NCBI GenBank assembly: GCA_964499235.1
Contig: CAZCKC010000005.1
Coordinates: forward strand, 1 to 64,000
Reading direction: 5' to 3'
Source of the DNA: JAFGRR01 sp964499235
GTDB lineage: Bacteria; Planctomycetota; Phycisphaerae; UBA1845; Fen-1342
DNA: 64,000 nt
The notes beneath the pieces are model-generated. The model was not told the DNA's origin. It saw only the letters and a list, made by a program, of their open reading frames with translations, and ran no database searches. This document shows, in pieces, positions 30,964 to 41,800 of the stretch (its first letter is position 1; each line of letters opens with the position of its first letter). The translations under genes were made by a program, and so were the position numbers.

Positions 30964-33303
30964 CTAGTCGACGATCAGGCCGACGAACGGATCGATGTCG
31001 AAGAAGTCGATCTCACCGTCTTCGTTGACGTCGGCGTTGTTGATGTCGCAATCCGGGAAGAGGGCCGGATAGTCGTTCGGCGACACCAGCGCGGTGACGA
31101 ACGGGTCGATGTCGAAGAAGTCGACGACGCCGTCGCAGTTCAGGTCACCGATGAGGCCGGCCGGCGCCGGCGTCCACTCGTACGGGATGTACGCGAACGA
31201 GAAGGCGACGCGAGCGACGAAGCCGCTGGCCGGCTCAAGGCCGCCGACGATGAACTCGCCGTTGGCGCCCGGCTCCCAGAGCATGACGGTCGGCTCGACC
31301 GGGTTCTCGGGATCCGGGTTGAGCGCGGTCATGACAAGCACGCCCTCGGTGCGCGCGTCGACGCCGGGGATCTCGATCGCAAAGGCCGGGTCACCGAAGG
31401 CCGGCTCGGTGGTGTTGCTGACGGTGAAGTCACCGACGCTGGCGATCTTGGAGCCGTCGGCGGCGATGTGACCGCCAATCATGCCCGGCGTGTCGAAGGG
31501 CAGGTAGACGTAGCCGTGGTCCCAGTCGGCGGGGACGAGCACGCCATCCACCTCTTGGACCGGCGGCCCGCCGGTGGTGCCTTCGAACATCTCGATGATG
31601 TAGCTGCTGCCGCTGGGGGTGACCATCGGGAAGCGGTTGTTGTTGTCCCAGTTGGTCGCGATCAGGACGCCGTCCGTGACCGCGTCGCCCGTGCCGCCCT
31701 CAACCTCGACCGTGTCCGACGTGTTCGGGGCGCTGATCTGGACGTCGGCGTCCTGCTGGAAGCCGGCCCCGATCGGGAAGAAGGCCATCGAGAAGTCGCC
31801 GTTGAACTCGCCGCCGGTCGACTGGGCCGCGTGGAGGCGGGCTTCGCCGTTGTCAAAGGAGACGGTCGCCGCGCCCGAGACGCCCACGGTGGCGCTGTTG
31901 TCGCGGAAGAACTCCGTGCCGTGGCCGAGCCAGACGCCGTCGGCGGCGTCGAGACCGTTGTTGAGGCGCGACTTCGGCCGCGCGTTGAGCCAGGTCATGC
32001 CGATATCGCCGCGGTTGTCGCCGCCGATGCCGAGGTTGTCGGACCCGAGGGCCTTTTCGGCCTTCATGTCGCCGTTGCCGTTGTCGGGGCGGAACTCGGT
32101 GACTTCCACCCGCATGGAGGAAACGGTGGCGAGCTCGTCCTTCCAGGCCTGCGGCGGGTCGACCGGGAGGATCTCAACGCCGTCCTTGAAGAACGCGAAG
32201 TGGAAGGAGACGTCGAACGAGCTGATGTCCTGGAGACCCATGCCGCCGATGTCGCGGCTGGTGATGACCCACCCGTCACCATCGGGAAAGGCGAAGACCG
32301 GGTTGTCGACGGTGTTGCCGCCGAGCTGGGTGAACGGGGTCACGATGAGCGTACCCGTGGCCGGGCTCTCGCCGGCGATCGTCAGGCGCCAGGTGCCGTT
32401 GGTCTCAGGCTGGCCGACCATCTCGACGGTGAAGTCGCCCTGACCGTAAATCGTATTGCCGGTGCCGGTAATACGGCCCATGGTGACGCCGGGCGTGCCG
32501 TCGGGGACGAAGACGAACGACGTCGGGTCCTGCTCAGCGCCGCCGCCATTGTCGCCGTTGTCGCGGTTGTTGAGCAGCGCGTTGCCATCCTCATTGATGA
32601 AGACGGCCGTGTAGTTGTCCTCGTTCTTGGCGCCGCAGGCGAGCAGGACGCCGTCGCGCCGCATGTCGATGCCGTCGAGGACCAGGCCGAAGTTGCCGGC
32701 GCCGTCGAACTGGTCGATGAACGGGCTGGGGATGCTCGGCAGGTTGGGGTCAAACGGGTTGGTGAGCGTGATCTCCGGGCTGCCGACGAACTCGGTGATG
32801 ACGCCGCCGTTCGCGCTGTTGTAGGCCGCGCCGGCAAGCCAGCCGTCAGCGATCGGGAAGTACGCGAGGGCCGGGTTGTAGTTGGCCTCACTGCCCTGCG
32901 AGGCGCGGTGGATGGCGATCCAATAGAGGCCCGCGCTGGTGTTGCGGGCGGTTGAAACGGTGGCCACGTACGGGCTCAGCCCGTCGTTGACGCTCGGCTC
33001 GGTGCGTTCGTCCTCGTAGGGGCCGACCATCAGAACGCCAAGATTGGTGTCGTCACCGGTGCCAAAGTCAACCACATAGTCGGCGCGGCTGGTGTCGGCG
33101 ACGCCGTCAATGCTGACCGGCGCCCAGGCGCCGAAGCCGCCGGGGTCGCGGGTGACGGTCACGGAGGTCGGATCATTGCCACCGTCGTTCTCGACGACGG
33201 TGAGCGTACCGTGCTGGACCTGGGCGACGGCGACCGAGGCACACGCCGCGATGAGCGTGCTCCCGGCGGCCAAACGCCATGCGTGCTGCCAAAGACTTGT
33301 CAT
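30964..33303 (-). CDS. Secreted protein with two C-terminal dockerin-like repeats
   Basis: A 779-residue exported protein (signal peptide to about ASVAVAQ). The body is beta-rich, acidic and asparagine-rich with no recognised catalytic motif; segments such as DTPGVTMGRITGTGNTIYG and DTPGMIGGHIAADGSKIA suggest internal repeats. It ends with two EF-hand-type loops, DLNCDGVVDFFDIDPFV and DVNEDGEIDFFDIDPFV, a tail style found on many planctomycete secreted proteins. AAGGGA precedes the ATG at 33303. It lies 100 bases downstream of a pseudopilin-like gene on the same strand, the second of three such pairs. Function unknown; surface-exposed and probably calcium-binding. Confidence 0.8.
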   Translation of the reverse strand: MTSLWQHAWRLAAGSTLIAACASVAVAQVQHGTLTVVENDGGNDPTSVTVTRDPGGFGAWAPVSIDGVADTSRADYVVDFGTGDDTNLGVLMVGPYEDERTEPSVNDGLSPYVATVSTARNTSAGLYWIAIHRASQGSEANYNPALAYFPIADGWLAGAAYNSANGGVITEFVGSPEITLTNPFDPNLPSIPSPFIDQFDGAGNFGLVLDGIDMRRDGVLLACGAKNEDNYTAVFINEDGNALLNNRDNGDNGGGAEQDPTSFVFVPDGTPGVTMGRITGTGNTIYGQGDFTVEMVGQPETNGTWRLTIAGESPATGTLIVTPFTQLGGNTVDNPVFAFPDGDGWVITSRDIGGMGLQDISSFDVSFHFAFFKDGVEILPVDPPQAWKDELATVSSMRVEVTEFRPDNGNGDMKAEKALGSDNLGIGGDNRGDIGMTWLNARPKSRLNNGLDAADGVWLGHGTEFFRDNSATVGVSGAATVSFDNGEARLHAAQSTGGEFNGDFSMAFFPIGAGFQQDADVQISAPNTSDTVEVEGGTGDAVTDGVLIATNWDNNNRFPMVTPSGSSYIIEMFEGTTGGPPVQEVDGVLVPADWDHGYVYLPFDTPGMIGGHIAADGSKIASVGDFTVSNTTEPAFGDPAFAIEIPGVDARTEGVLVMTALNPDPENPVEPTVMLWEPGANGEFIVGGLEPASGFVARVAFSFAYIPYEWTPAPAGLIGDLNCDGVVDFFDIDPFVTALVSPNDYPALFPDCDINNADVNEDGEIDFFDIDPFVGLIVD

Positions 33304-33355
33304 GTGCTTATCCCTTCCTTTCCGCCGACCGTGGGTCGGCTGTTGACTTAAACGG

Positions 33356-33380
33356 GCGGTTCTGCTCCCAGAACCACCGC
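33356..33380 (-). terminator. Hairpin between pseudopilin-like gene copy 2 and the secreted-protein gene
   Basis: GCGGTTCTG and CAGAACCACCGC form a stem with one bulge and a 4-nt loop. On the minus strand it is followed by CCGTTTAAG. It may attenuate rather than fully end transcription into the secreted-protein gene. Confidence 0.4.
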
Positions 33381-33403
33381 ATATCACGAGCGATCAAAAA
33401 CCA

Positions 33404-34321
33404 TCAATTCCGCGACGAGTAGAAGGGCAGGCGGATCTGGGTCACGCGGCCGTAGGTCCGCTGCAACTCGTCCTGCTCCTCCTGGGCCCGCTGGCGTGAG
33501 ATTGTCCGGACGCTGCCGTCGGTCCAGGCGGCGACCGTCCCGCCGGGGTGGCGGAAATACTCGTCGCGCCAGTTGGGGTCGTTCTGGTCATTCCACTGCA
33601 CGAGGTTCACCGACGTGTCGCCGTTGCCGTCCAGCATCACCTCGGCCCCGTCCTGGAACATGATGATCTCGGACGGGAAGCGGATGCCGCCGATCTTCAG
33701 CGGCTTGCGGCCGCCGGGCCAACCGCTGGTCGCCTCGAAGAACGTCGGCGTGCCCGAATCCGGCACGCCGTCGCGTCCCGGCGTCACGCCGTTGAAGACG
33801 TAGGAGGAGTAAAGCGTGAACGGGTCGTGCGGGAGGGCCTCGCCGCTGCCGGTCGGGCGGCGGAAGGTCGCGATGGTCCACTTGGCGGTCGGGCAGCGGG
33901 TGTTCTCCCACGCCTCGAGGGTCGCGCGTTCGCCGATGCCGCGGCCGGAGTAGTAGTCGTCGGATGTCGGCGACCCGAGAATCTCATCGAAGAGTGCGGC
34001 CCAGTAGGCGTTGCTGTCCGGCCTCCCGGTCCCCGCGTCCATGTAATAGGGCTTTCGCAAGACCCTGAAGCGCCGCACGACGTCGTAGCGCGGCGCGTAG
34101 TTCGCCCAGGTGGCGTGGTGGTAGTCCTCGTTCTCCTGGGCGTACAGGAAGACCGCGCGGTGCAGGTTCTTCTGGTTGGAGCCACAGACGACCTGCTTGG
34201 CCTGCTCACGGGCCCGCTGGAGCGACGGCAGGAGAATGCTGATCAGCAGCGCGATGATGGCGACGACGACCAGCAGCTCGATGAGGGTGAACCCGGTGCG
34301 CGGGCGACGAACTTGAAGCAT
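33404..34321 (-). CDS. Pseudopilin-like protein (prepilin N-terminal cleavage/methylation domain), copy 2
   Basis: A 305-residue protein starting MLQVRRPRTG then FTLIELLVVVAIIALLISIL, the prepilin-peptidase cleavage site (after G) and transmembrane helix. Near the C-terminus YFRHPGGTVAAWTDGSV is the H-x(9)-D-G type motif of planctomycete pseudopilin-like proteins. The ATG at 34321 is chosen because the leader peptide then has normal length; the frame is open much further upstream. GGAGA lies about 14 bases before it. Directly downstream is a large secreted protein with dockerin-like ends, the same arrangement as copies 1 and 3. Confidence 0.87.
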   Translation of the reverse strand: MLQVRRPRTGFTLIELLVVVAIIALLISILLPSLQRAREQAKQVVCGSNQKNLHRAVFLYAQENEDYHHATWANYAPRYDVVRRFRVLRKPYYMDAGTGRPDSNAYWAALFDEILGSPTSDDYYSGRGIGERATLEAWENTRCPTAKWTIATFRRPTGSGEALPHDPFTLYSSYVFNGVTPGRDGVPDSGTPTFFEATSGWPGGRKPLKIGGIRFPSEIIMFQDGAEVMLDGNGDTSVNLVQWNDQNDPNWRDEYFRHPGGTVAAWTDGSVRTISRQRAQEEQDELQRTYGRVTQIRLPFYSSRN

Positions 34322-35206
34322 CGTTGTGGGGTCTCCGCGAGGTTGGGTGGGCGGGGCGAAAACACCACCCGGCCGCTGGCCGCGCAGTCCCTGCGCCGGC
34401 TCGCGCCACGGTCGGGTGTCGCCCGTTACGCCTATAGACGAACAAAGCAGTTTTTTGGTCAGGCTGCGACCACGCCACAGCCTCATTTCGGCAGCCACGC
34501 CGGTTGCGTGTTTCCGCTCGCCGCGCCGCCTTGCGTCAGCACGGGAAAGTATGCGACGCTTGTGCAAAGAAATGATGAGCACCGGGTTCGCGTTGGATTA
34601 GAAAGTGCGTTTGTTTACTGGCATGCGTCGCACAGCGCGCGACGGGCCGCGAACGAGGTGGGGCTGGGTCGGCACCTGGGATCGATCACGACGCTGACGG
34701 CCGCTGACGCCGCGACGGATGGCAGAGGAGGCGGCGCCGAGGTGCCGCTTGAAGACGCGGGCGCAGATTTCCAGCGGCTTGATGCCGCACCGGGTGGCGA
34801 TCTCACCGATGCCGTCGTCGGTGTCGCGCCGGGCGTGCTTGGCCCGGTCCGGGCGGACGGGGCGTTTTCGGCTGGTTCGACCGGCCGCGGACATCACCGT
34901 CCCGCAGGTCGTGGACGCCATGGAACCCGTCCAGCGGATCAAGGCTTGCCCGCTCAAGATCAAGTCGCACCGGCAGCAGCTGTGTCACCGGCACCGCCAA
35001 CTCGACGCGGCGACCGAGGAGATCGAGACGGCCTCCGGCCAGGCAACGAGCGACGAAATCACCGCAGCCCCGTCCTCGGCGCCGCTGGTGGGCGAGGGCT
35101 GATCGCCCGGGCGGGGCGTTGATGGGCTTGGGGGAGCGTCTCGTTTGACGGGGCGATCGCCGGGCAGTCTTGGCGGCAAGGCCGTTAGCGTCGATAATAT
35201 GCTTTG
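34322..35206. other. Long intergenic region with one regulator remnant
   Basis: Apart from the AraC-type HTH piece (34700-34840) nothing here is supported as a gene. A plus-strand frame (34885-35102, with QVVDAMEPVQRIKACPLK) has protein-like composition but no family I recognise. Confidence 0.5.
34700..34840 (-). pseudogene. Remnant of an AraC-family regulator (C-terminal HTH)
   Basis: The minus strand encodes DDGIGEIATRCGIKPLEICA followed by RVFKRHLGAASSAIRRG. This resembles the second helix-turn-helix of AraC-family proteins (IAxxCG...FxRxFKRxxGxxPxxxR). No effector domain or first helix precedes it, and the surrounding frame is not protein-like, so it is probably a relic. Confidence 0.45.
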
Positions 35207-38200
35207 ATGCCGCTCGACCAATCCCCCTATGCCTTGGAGTTGCAGCACCCCGTTTACCTGGCGGCGCTAGCGCTGCTGCCGCTGGTGGTGCTGATCAGCT
35301 ACCGAACGCTGGCCGGGCTGGGCCCGGGACGCGGGATGGTGGCGCGGGGGGTGCGGTGCGTGGTGGTTGCGGTGCTGGCGCTCGCGCTGGCCGGTCCGCA
35401 GTGGGTTCGCACGACCGATGACCAGACGGTCGTGTTCGCGCTTGATCAGTCGGACAGCATTCCGGCGCCGCAGCGGCAGTTGGCGCAGCGGTTCGNNNNN
35501 NNNNNNNNNNNNNNNNNNNNNNNNNNNNNNNNNNNNNNNNNNNNNNNNNNNNNNNNNNNNNNNNNNNNNNNNNNNNNNNNNNNNNNNNNNNNNNNCTTGA
35601 TCAGTCGGACAGCATTCCGGCGCCGCAGCGGCAGTTGGCGCAGCGGTTCGTCGCCGAAGCGGCGGCGTCGCTCCGGCCGGGGCAGGACCGCGTCGCGAGC
35701 CTGCGGTTCGCCCGGGCGGCCGTAGTCGATCAGCTGCCGCGCGAGCGGCTGGTGGTGCGGCCGGAAGCGGGTGTCGACCAGGGCCACCAGACCGATCTCG
35801 CGGCGGCGCTGCGGCTCGGGCTGGCACTGATGCCGGCGGACACGGCCAAGCGGCTGGTGTTGCTGTCCGACGGCCATGCCACGCGCGGCCTGGCGGCTGA
35901 AGAGGCGGCGCAGTATGCGGCGCTGGGCATTCCGATTGACGTCGTGCCGCTTCGGTACACGCACGAAGCCGAGGTGTTCGTCGACCAGGTGGTTGCGCCG
36001 GCGACCGCGCAGCGGGACCAGATGATCCGCCTGCAGGTGGTGATCCAGTCAACGCGGGCGACGGCGGCCCGGCTGCAACTGGAGCGGAACGGGCAGCGTG
36101 TCGCGCTTGATTCACTGAGCCAGGACGGGGCGCGGCGGATTGCGTTGCAGCCGGGCCCCAACCGCGTGGCGATTCCGATTGGGCTGTCCGCCACGGGGGT
36201 GCACCGGTTTCGCGTGACCGTTGCGACGGATGACCCGGAAGCCGATTCGCAGGCCGCCAACAACACCGGCCGGGCGGTGACGGTCGTGGGTGCGCCGACG
36301 CGGGTGCTGGTCGCGAGCGATTCGGGTAGTCCTGATCCGGCGACCGATCGGCAGGCGGCGGCGATCCTGGTCGAAGCGCTGCGGTCCGAGGGCATCGACT
36401 GTGAGCTGGTCACGGTGGATCAGCTCCCGGACAGCGCGTTGGCGTTGAACGACACGGCCGCGGTGGTGCTTTCGAACGTCTCGGCCGTTGCGCTCGGATC
36501 CGCGCGGCAGGCGCTGCTGGCGCGATATGTGCGCGACCAGGGCGGGGGGCTGGTGGTACTGGGCGGTGACCAGTCCTTCAGTGTCGGGGGCTATGCGAAC
36601 ACGGAATTGGAGGCGGTGTTGCCGGTTGAGACGGAGCGCGACAAGCTCAACCTGCCCAGCCTCGGCATGGTGATCGTCATCGACCGGTCCGGCTCGATGG
36701 CAGGCGAGAAGCTGCAGCTAGCGCGGCGGGCGGCGGTCGAGGCCGTTCAGATGCTGAGCCGGCGCGATCGGGTGGGGGTTGTCGCGTTTGACGGGTCGCC
36801 GAGCTGGCTCGTGCGGCTGCAAGTGGTGGAGAAACGGGCCGCGATCGCACGGCAGCTGGCGCGGCTCGAGAGCGGCGGAGGCACCAACCTGTTCCCGGCG
36901 ATGGAGCAGGCGCTGGCGGCGCTCGCGGCGGCCGACACGAATCTCAAGCACATGATCGTGCTCACGGACGGGCGATCGACGCCGGGCCACTTTGGCCTGC
37001 TGGCCGACCAGTGTCGACAACGGCGCATCAGCGTCTCGACGATCGCCGTCGGTCCTGACGCGGACCAGGCGCTGCTCGCCGAGATTGCGCAGCGCAGCGG
37101 CGGGCGGATGTACGTGGCCGACCGGGCGCAGCGGCTGCCACAGATCTTCGCCCGCGAGACGATCCTGGCGAGCCGCTCCGGACTCTTCGAGCAAGCGTTC
37201 CGGCCGCTGCGTCAGCCGACGATGAACGAGCAGATCGTGCAGGGCCTCGATCCGGAGGCGATCCCACCGCTGGACGGACACGTGCTGGCGTTGTCGAAGG
37301 AGCTGGCGCAGACGCCGCTCGTCCGGCAGGGCGAGACTGAGAATTACCCGATCCTGGCGTACTGGCAGGTCGGCCTCGGGCGAACAGTGGCGTTTACGAG
37401 CGGGCTGTGGCCCAAGTGGGGGCGCGAATGGGTGGCGTGGCCGGGCTTTGCGAAGCTCTGGACGCAGGCGCTGCGATACGCGGCACGGGCGGGCAACCCG
37501 GCGGCCCTGGAAGTCGCGACACGGATCAGCGCGGGCACGGGTGAGGTGACCGTGTCAGCACGGCACCTGCCGCCGGTGGCGCAGCGGTCGCTGACCTTAG
37601 CGGGGTCGGTGGTCGGGCCGGACGGCGAGGCGACGCCGCTGACGCTGCGGCCGACGGACGCGGGGCGGTATGCAGCGACGTTTCCCGCGGAAGACCCCGG
37701 CGCGTACCTGGTGCACCTGCCCTACCAGTACCGGCTGGATGGCCGGTCGGAGGCGGGTGCCGTGAGCACGGGCGTGGTGCAGAGTTACTCGCCTGAGTAC
37801 CGGCACTTGGAACATCACGAGGGGAAGTTGGCGGAGATTGCGCGGCAGACGGGCGGCCGCGTGCTGAATGCGGATTATCCCGCGGCGGTATTTGAGCCGT
37901 GGAGCATTCGGCCGACCGAGGTGCGGCGGCCGATCTGGGATGTCCTCGTGCGGGTGGCATTGTTGTTGTTCATCCTGGACGTGGCGGTGCGGCGGATCGC
38001 GCTGACGCCGGGCGAGGCCGCGCGCAACACGCGGGAGTACATCCGGGGCCTGGCGGGCGCACGCCCGAGCGGGGAGCAGGCGGCGACGCTGGGGGCGTTG
38101 CGCGACGCGAAAGGGCGCGCTCGAGCGGGTGTCGAAGCACCGGAGCCGGCCAACGCCCCACCGCCGAGCCCCGTGCCGAAGCGTGGGCCCTCGGCTGCCA

Positions 38201-38367
38201 GCCAACACGCGGCCGGCGCTGACTTGGAGCACGCCGACGCGCAGCCGGCGGACGCGCGCCCCGCTGACGCGTCGACAGAAACGGACGCAGCAAGCAGTGC
38301 CCTGGCACGGCTGCGGCAAGCGAAGCAGCGCGCGCGGGAAAAGGGCTCTCAGAGCCCTGATTCCTGA
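35207..38367 (+). CDS. BatA-like membrane protein with two VWA-type regions, split by a false assembly gap
   Basis: As written the frame changes across the N gap. If the 55-bp sequence repeated on both sides is collapsed and the Ns dropped, one 1001-residue frame results. It has N-terminal membrane segments (HPVYLAALALLPLVVLI and VVAVLALALAG), a first VWA-like region (VFALDQSDSIPAP), a second VWA with a clear MIDAS motif (VIVIDRSGSMAG, later LTDGRSTPG), a class I amidotransferase-like fold around GGGLVVLGGDQSFSVGG, and a late membrane helix (VRVALLLFILDVAVRR). Such proteins are common in planctomycetes, often beside MoxR and DUF58 genes, but here it is alone. The role is unknown. The start may be ATG 35207 or TTG 35204; no strong ribosome binding site is seen. 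Confidence 0.82.
35441..35650. repeat. 55-bp duplication flanking a 100-N gap (assembly overlap)
   Basis: Bases 35441-35495 and 35596-35650 are identical and flank the Ns at 35496-35595. This is the pattern left when two contigs with an unmerged 55-base overlap are scaffolded. Collapsing it restores the reading frame of the VWA gene. Confidence 0.93.
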
Positions 38368-38845
38368 CGGGCGTGGGGGCGCGGGGATGGCGACCGCTGA
38401 GCAAACCAAGCCGCGGAGCCCGCGGCCCGGTTCAGAGGCCGGCCCGCGGCCAGGATCGCAAATCTGCGCCGCTGATCATGGCGTGACGGTCACCGCGGCC
38501 GCGAGGTGGTGGGTCTGTCGACCCCGGGGACGCACCGGCCTCGTCATGCCGCGTTTTGCCCGGTCACTTATCACCCTCGTCGGGATCGAGGGCATTGGCC
38601 ACCCGTTGCGCGGCCGACGTTCGGGCAGCGAGAGCGCCGTGATCCTGAGGTTGCCGGTCTGACGTGCTGGCATTCATGCGATGCTGGCGATGGTTGATCC
38701 CGGCCGGCAGCCCACCGGCGCGCGCCGGTGGGAGCTGAACGTCGGGAATCCGGGCGCGGCAACACCCAGCGCCGCCCCACCCGCTCGCACCATTCTGTCT
38801 CGCGGCGCCCGGCCGTGCCCAAGACACCTCAAAAGCGGCGGCGCC
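38368..38845. other. Intergenic stretch between converging genes, with a 22-bp palindrome
   Basis: No gene is supported. A perfect 22-bp palindrome occupies 38711-38732 (half-site CCCACCGGCGC). It has no T-run on either side, so it is not a typical terminator. Confidence 0.5.
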
Positions 38846-41800
38846 TCAATCGCGCAGCGGCGGGTTGAGCGGCAATTCGAACGCGTGCTGCGGATCGTCC
38901 AGGTAACGCTCCAGGTACGGCGAGTAGCTCGTGGCGGTCAGCCTGCGGCCGTCCTGGGAGAAGGTGTAGATGCGGAGATAGCCCTCGCCACCTTCGCGCC
39001 GCATCTGGTAATTGGTCAGGACCTGGTGCACCGTGTTGCCGAAGTCGTTGGTGCTGCTGAGCCGGCCGGCGCCGTCGTTGAGGACGTGGCCGTTGCAGAC
39101 CAGCACCACGTTCGGGTGGCGTCGCACGAGCTTCTGCCAGAGTTCCTCGCCGTCGTTGACGCCGCCGGGCAGGTTAGCAGTGCCGTAGCTGTGCGGGTTC
39201 CAGCGCTGGTCCGGCCGGGTGACGTGGTCGTACCGGGTCTCATCCGAATACATATAGGCGTGCGTGACGATAATGGTCCGGTGGTCGGGATACTGGCTGA
39301 GCACCGAGTTGGCCCAGTCGACAACCTGGTCGCGCGGCCCCCACTCCAACGCCAGCACCAGCCAATCCTCGCCCGCGGCCCGGAAGAAATGGTAGCTGCT
39401 GTCGAGCTTGTCCGGCTCGAACGTGCCGCCGAACCAGGGCTCGCCGGCGTAGTCCGAGCGCGGGAAGAAGTCGTTGAAGAACGTCGTGCGGTCGGCCGCG
39501 TTCCCGCCGGGCCCGTAATCGTGGTTGCCGGGCGCCATCGCGTAGGGCACGACGCCGTCGAGGTTTCGCATGGCGGCCTTGGCGTGCTCCCACTGCGGCT
39601 CGTTATTCCAGTTGGTCATGTCACCCTCGTGAATGACGAACTTGATGTTGAGCGCGTCGATGTTCGCGGCGATCCATTGGGTCTGCGCGGCGAAGATGTG
39701 CGGGTAGCTCTGCGAATATACCTGCGTGTCCGGCAGCACGACGATCGAGAACTCCTCCGGCGCGAGCAGCGCTGTGACGAACGGGTCAATATCGAAGAAC
39801 GTGACCGCGCCGTCGGCGTTGAGGTCGCCGTTGACCCGCTCACACCGCGGGTACTTTTCCCCGTAAGACGCCGGGCTCAGCAGCGCCGTGATGAAGCCAT
39901 CGATGTCGGCGAAGTCCACCACGCCGTCGCAGTTCAGATCACCCGGCCGGCGGGATTCGCTCACCGTGATCGACTCGAGTACGGCCCCTTCATCAAAGTG
40001 CGCCGTCCAGTCGAGCCCGCCAGCGCCGAGGCCATTTTCGGCCGGAACCGCCGCCTCCATGCCCCAGGTCGTGAAACCGACCGCGCCGGTCAGCAGCGGG
40101 GCCGGGTCATCAAGCGTGAACTGGTAGACCGACGCCCCGTCGCGGTCGAGATCACCGTCGAGCTGCCGCACGTTGATCGTGAACGCACCGCCCCGGGCGA
40201 TCAGCTCGACCCGCCAGCGCTCGCCCGGCCGATACACGAACGCGTCGCTGTGCAACCGCTCCTCGAACACCCCGTCGACGCACTTCTGCACCGAGACGCC
40301 GCGCGGCGGTGCGCCCGCGCCGTTGCCTGCCTGGCTCATGAACATCAGCCGGTAGAAGTTCTGCGCGTCCTGGTGGCGAAACACCAGCCCGACGCCGTCG
40401 TCGTCGATCGCCTTCAAAATCGCCTCGACGCGGTAGTTCGACCACGCCGGGTCGCCGGCGACCGCCTGCGGCCCCGCGAAGTCCACCGTCCCCCGCGTGA
40501 AATCGGGGTCAACCTCCGGCGTCGCGGGATCATCGGGTACGACGAAGCGCGTCCCGCTCACCCAGCGGTTGTCCCGCACGCCCAGGCCGGCGATGTCCGG
40601 CCGCAGGCCGATCCCCGACGTTGGCCCCCCCGCGACGCACGCCACGCTTCCGCACCCGACGCCTTCAAAATCCAGCGGCGGGCTCAGCAGGGTCGCATCC
40701 CGCCATGCCGGCCGGGTCGAGTCGGGCGCGAGCGGCATGACCACGTGGTCATCAAACGCAATCTCGAGAGCGTCGAACTCGTTGGCCGCGTGCCGGTACG
40801 TGTGCAGCCCGATCGCACCGCTGAGCAGCGGCGCGTCCGGGTCATCCCACGAGCGGGTATAAAACGGCGTCGCCGGCGCCGTATCCGGCTCGAAGATCTC
40901 CAGTGTGAACGCATCACCCGCGCACGCCAGCCGCACCCGAAACGCGCTCCGCCCCGCCGCCCCGGTCGGGTCATACACGAAGCCCCCGGCCGATGTCGGC
41001 CGCTCGTCACGCCACAGTTCCTCCCACGCCCCGTCGCGGACCTTCTGCACGCTCACGCCGACCGGTGGATCACCCACCTCCCGCGGCTGCGCACTGTTAA
41101 ATGTGAGCCGGTAGAAGTTCTCCTCGTCCTGGAAACGGAAGAGCAGCCCCAGGGCGCCATGGTCGGCTGTCCGCAGCGTCGCCTCGAACGTGTAATCCGC
41201 CCACGCCGCCGCGCCAGAGACGATCCGCGGCCCCTGGAATTCGACCCCGTCGCGACCCGACCCGTCCGGCAGCCCTTCCGGCCCGACGTTCTCGAGCGCC
41301 CCGTTGGTCAGCTTCTGCAGCCACACGCCGGCCAGCGGCGGCACCTCCGGCCGACTGACCGGATCCAGACACGTCGCGACCCCGTCGACCACCTGCCGCA
41401 CCGTGACGCCGGCCGGAAAGCCAAGATTCGCGGCCTGTGCCCGCAGGTTGACGCTGAGGTAGTTGTCGTTGTCCGCGTAACCGAAAACGAGTCCGAAACC
41501 GTCGTCGTCGCTGGCGCCAACCTCGGCCAGCACCCCCGCGGTGCCGCTGGCGAGCGGCGTGGTGCTGACGAGCGCATACGGGGTGAAGACGCAGTTCGCG
41601 CCATCGCCGTCCGCCACCCGCCCGTCGGAGGTCTCAACCAGCTGCGGCGCGGGCAGCAGCCGAACCTGCCAGTTGGCCGGATCACCCACGCGGCTCGTCC
41701 CGCGGTCGTTCCGCTCCCAGCCGGCCATTCCCGCGACGAAGGGCGACTCAACGAGCGACGTCTCGTCGTGGGCAACCACGAACGGCTCGCCGCCCCCGAA

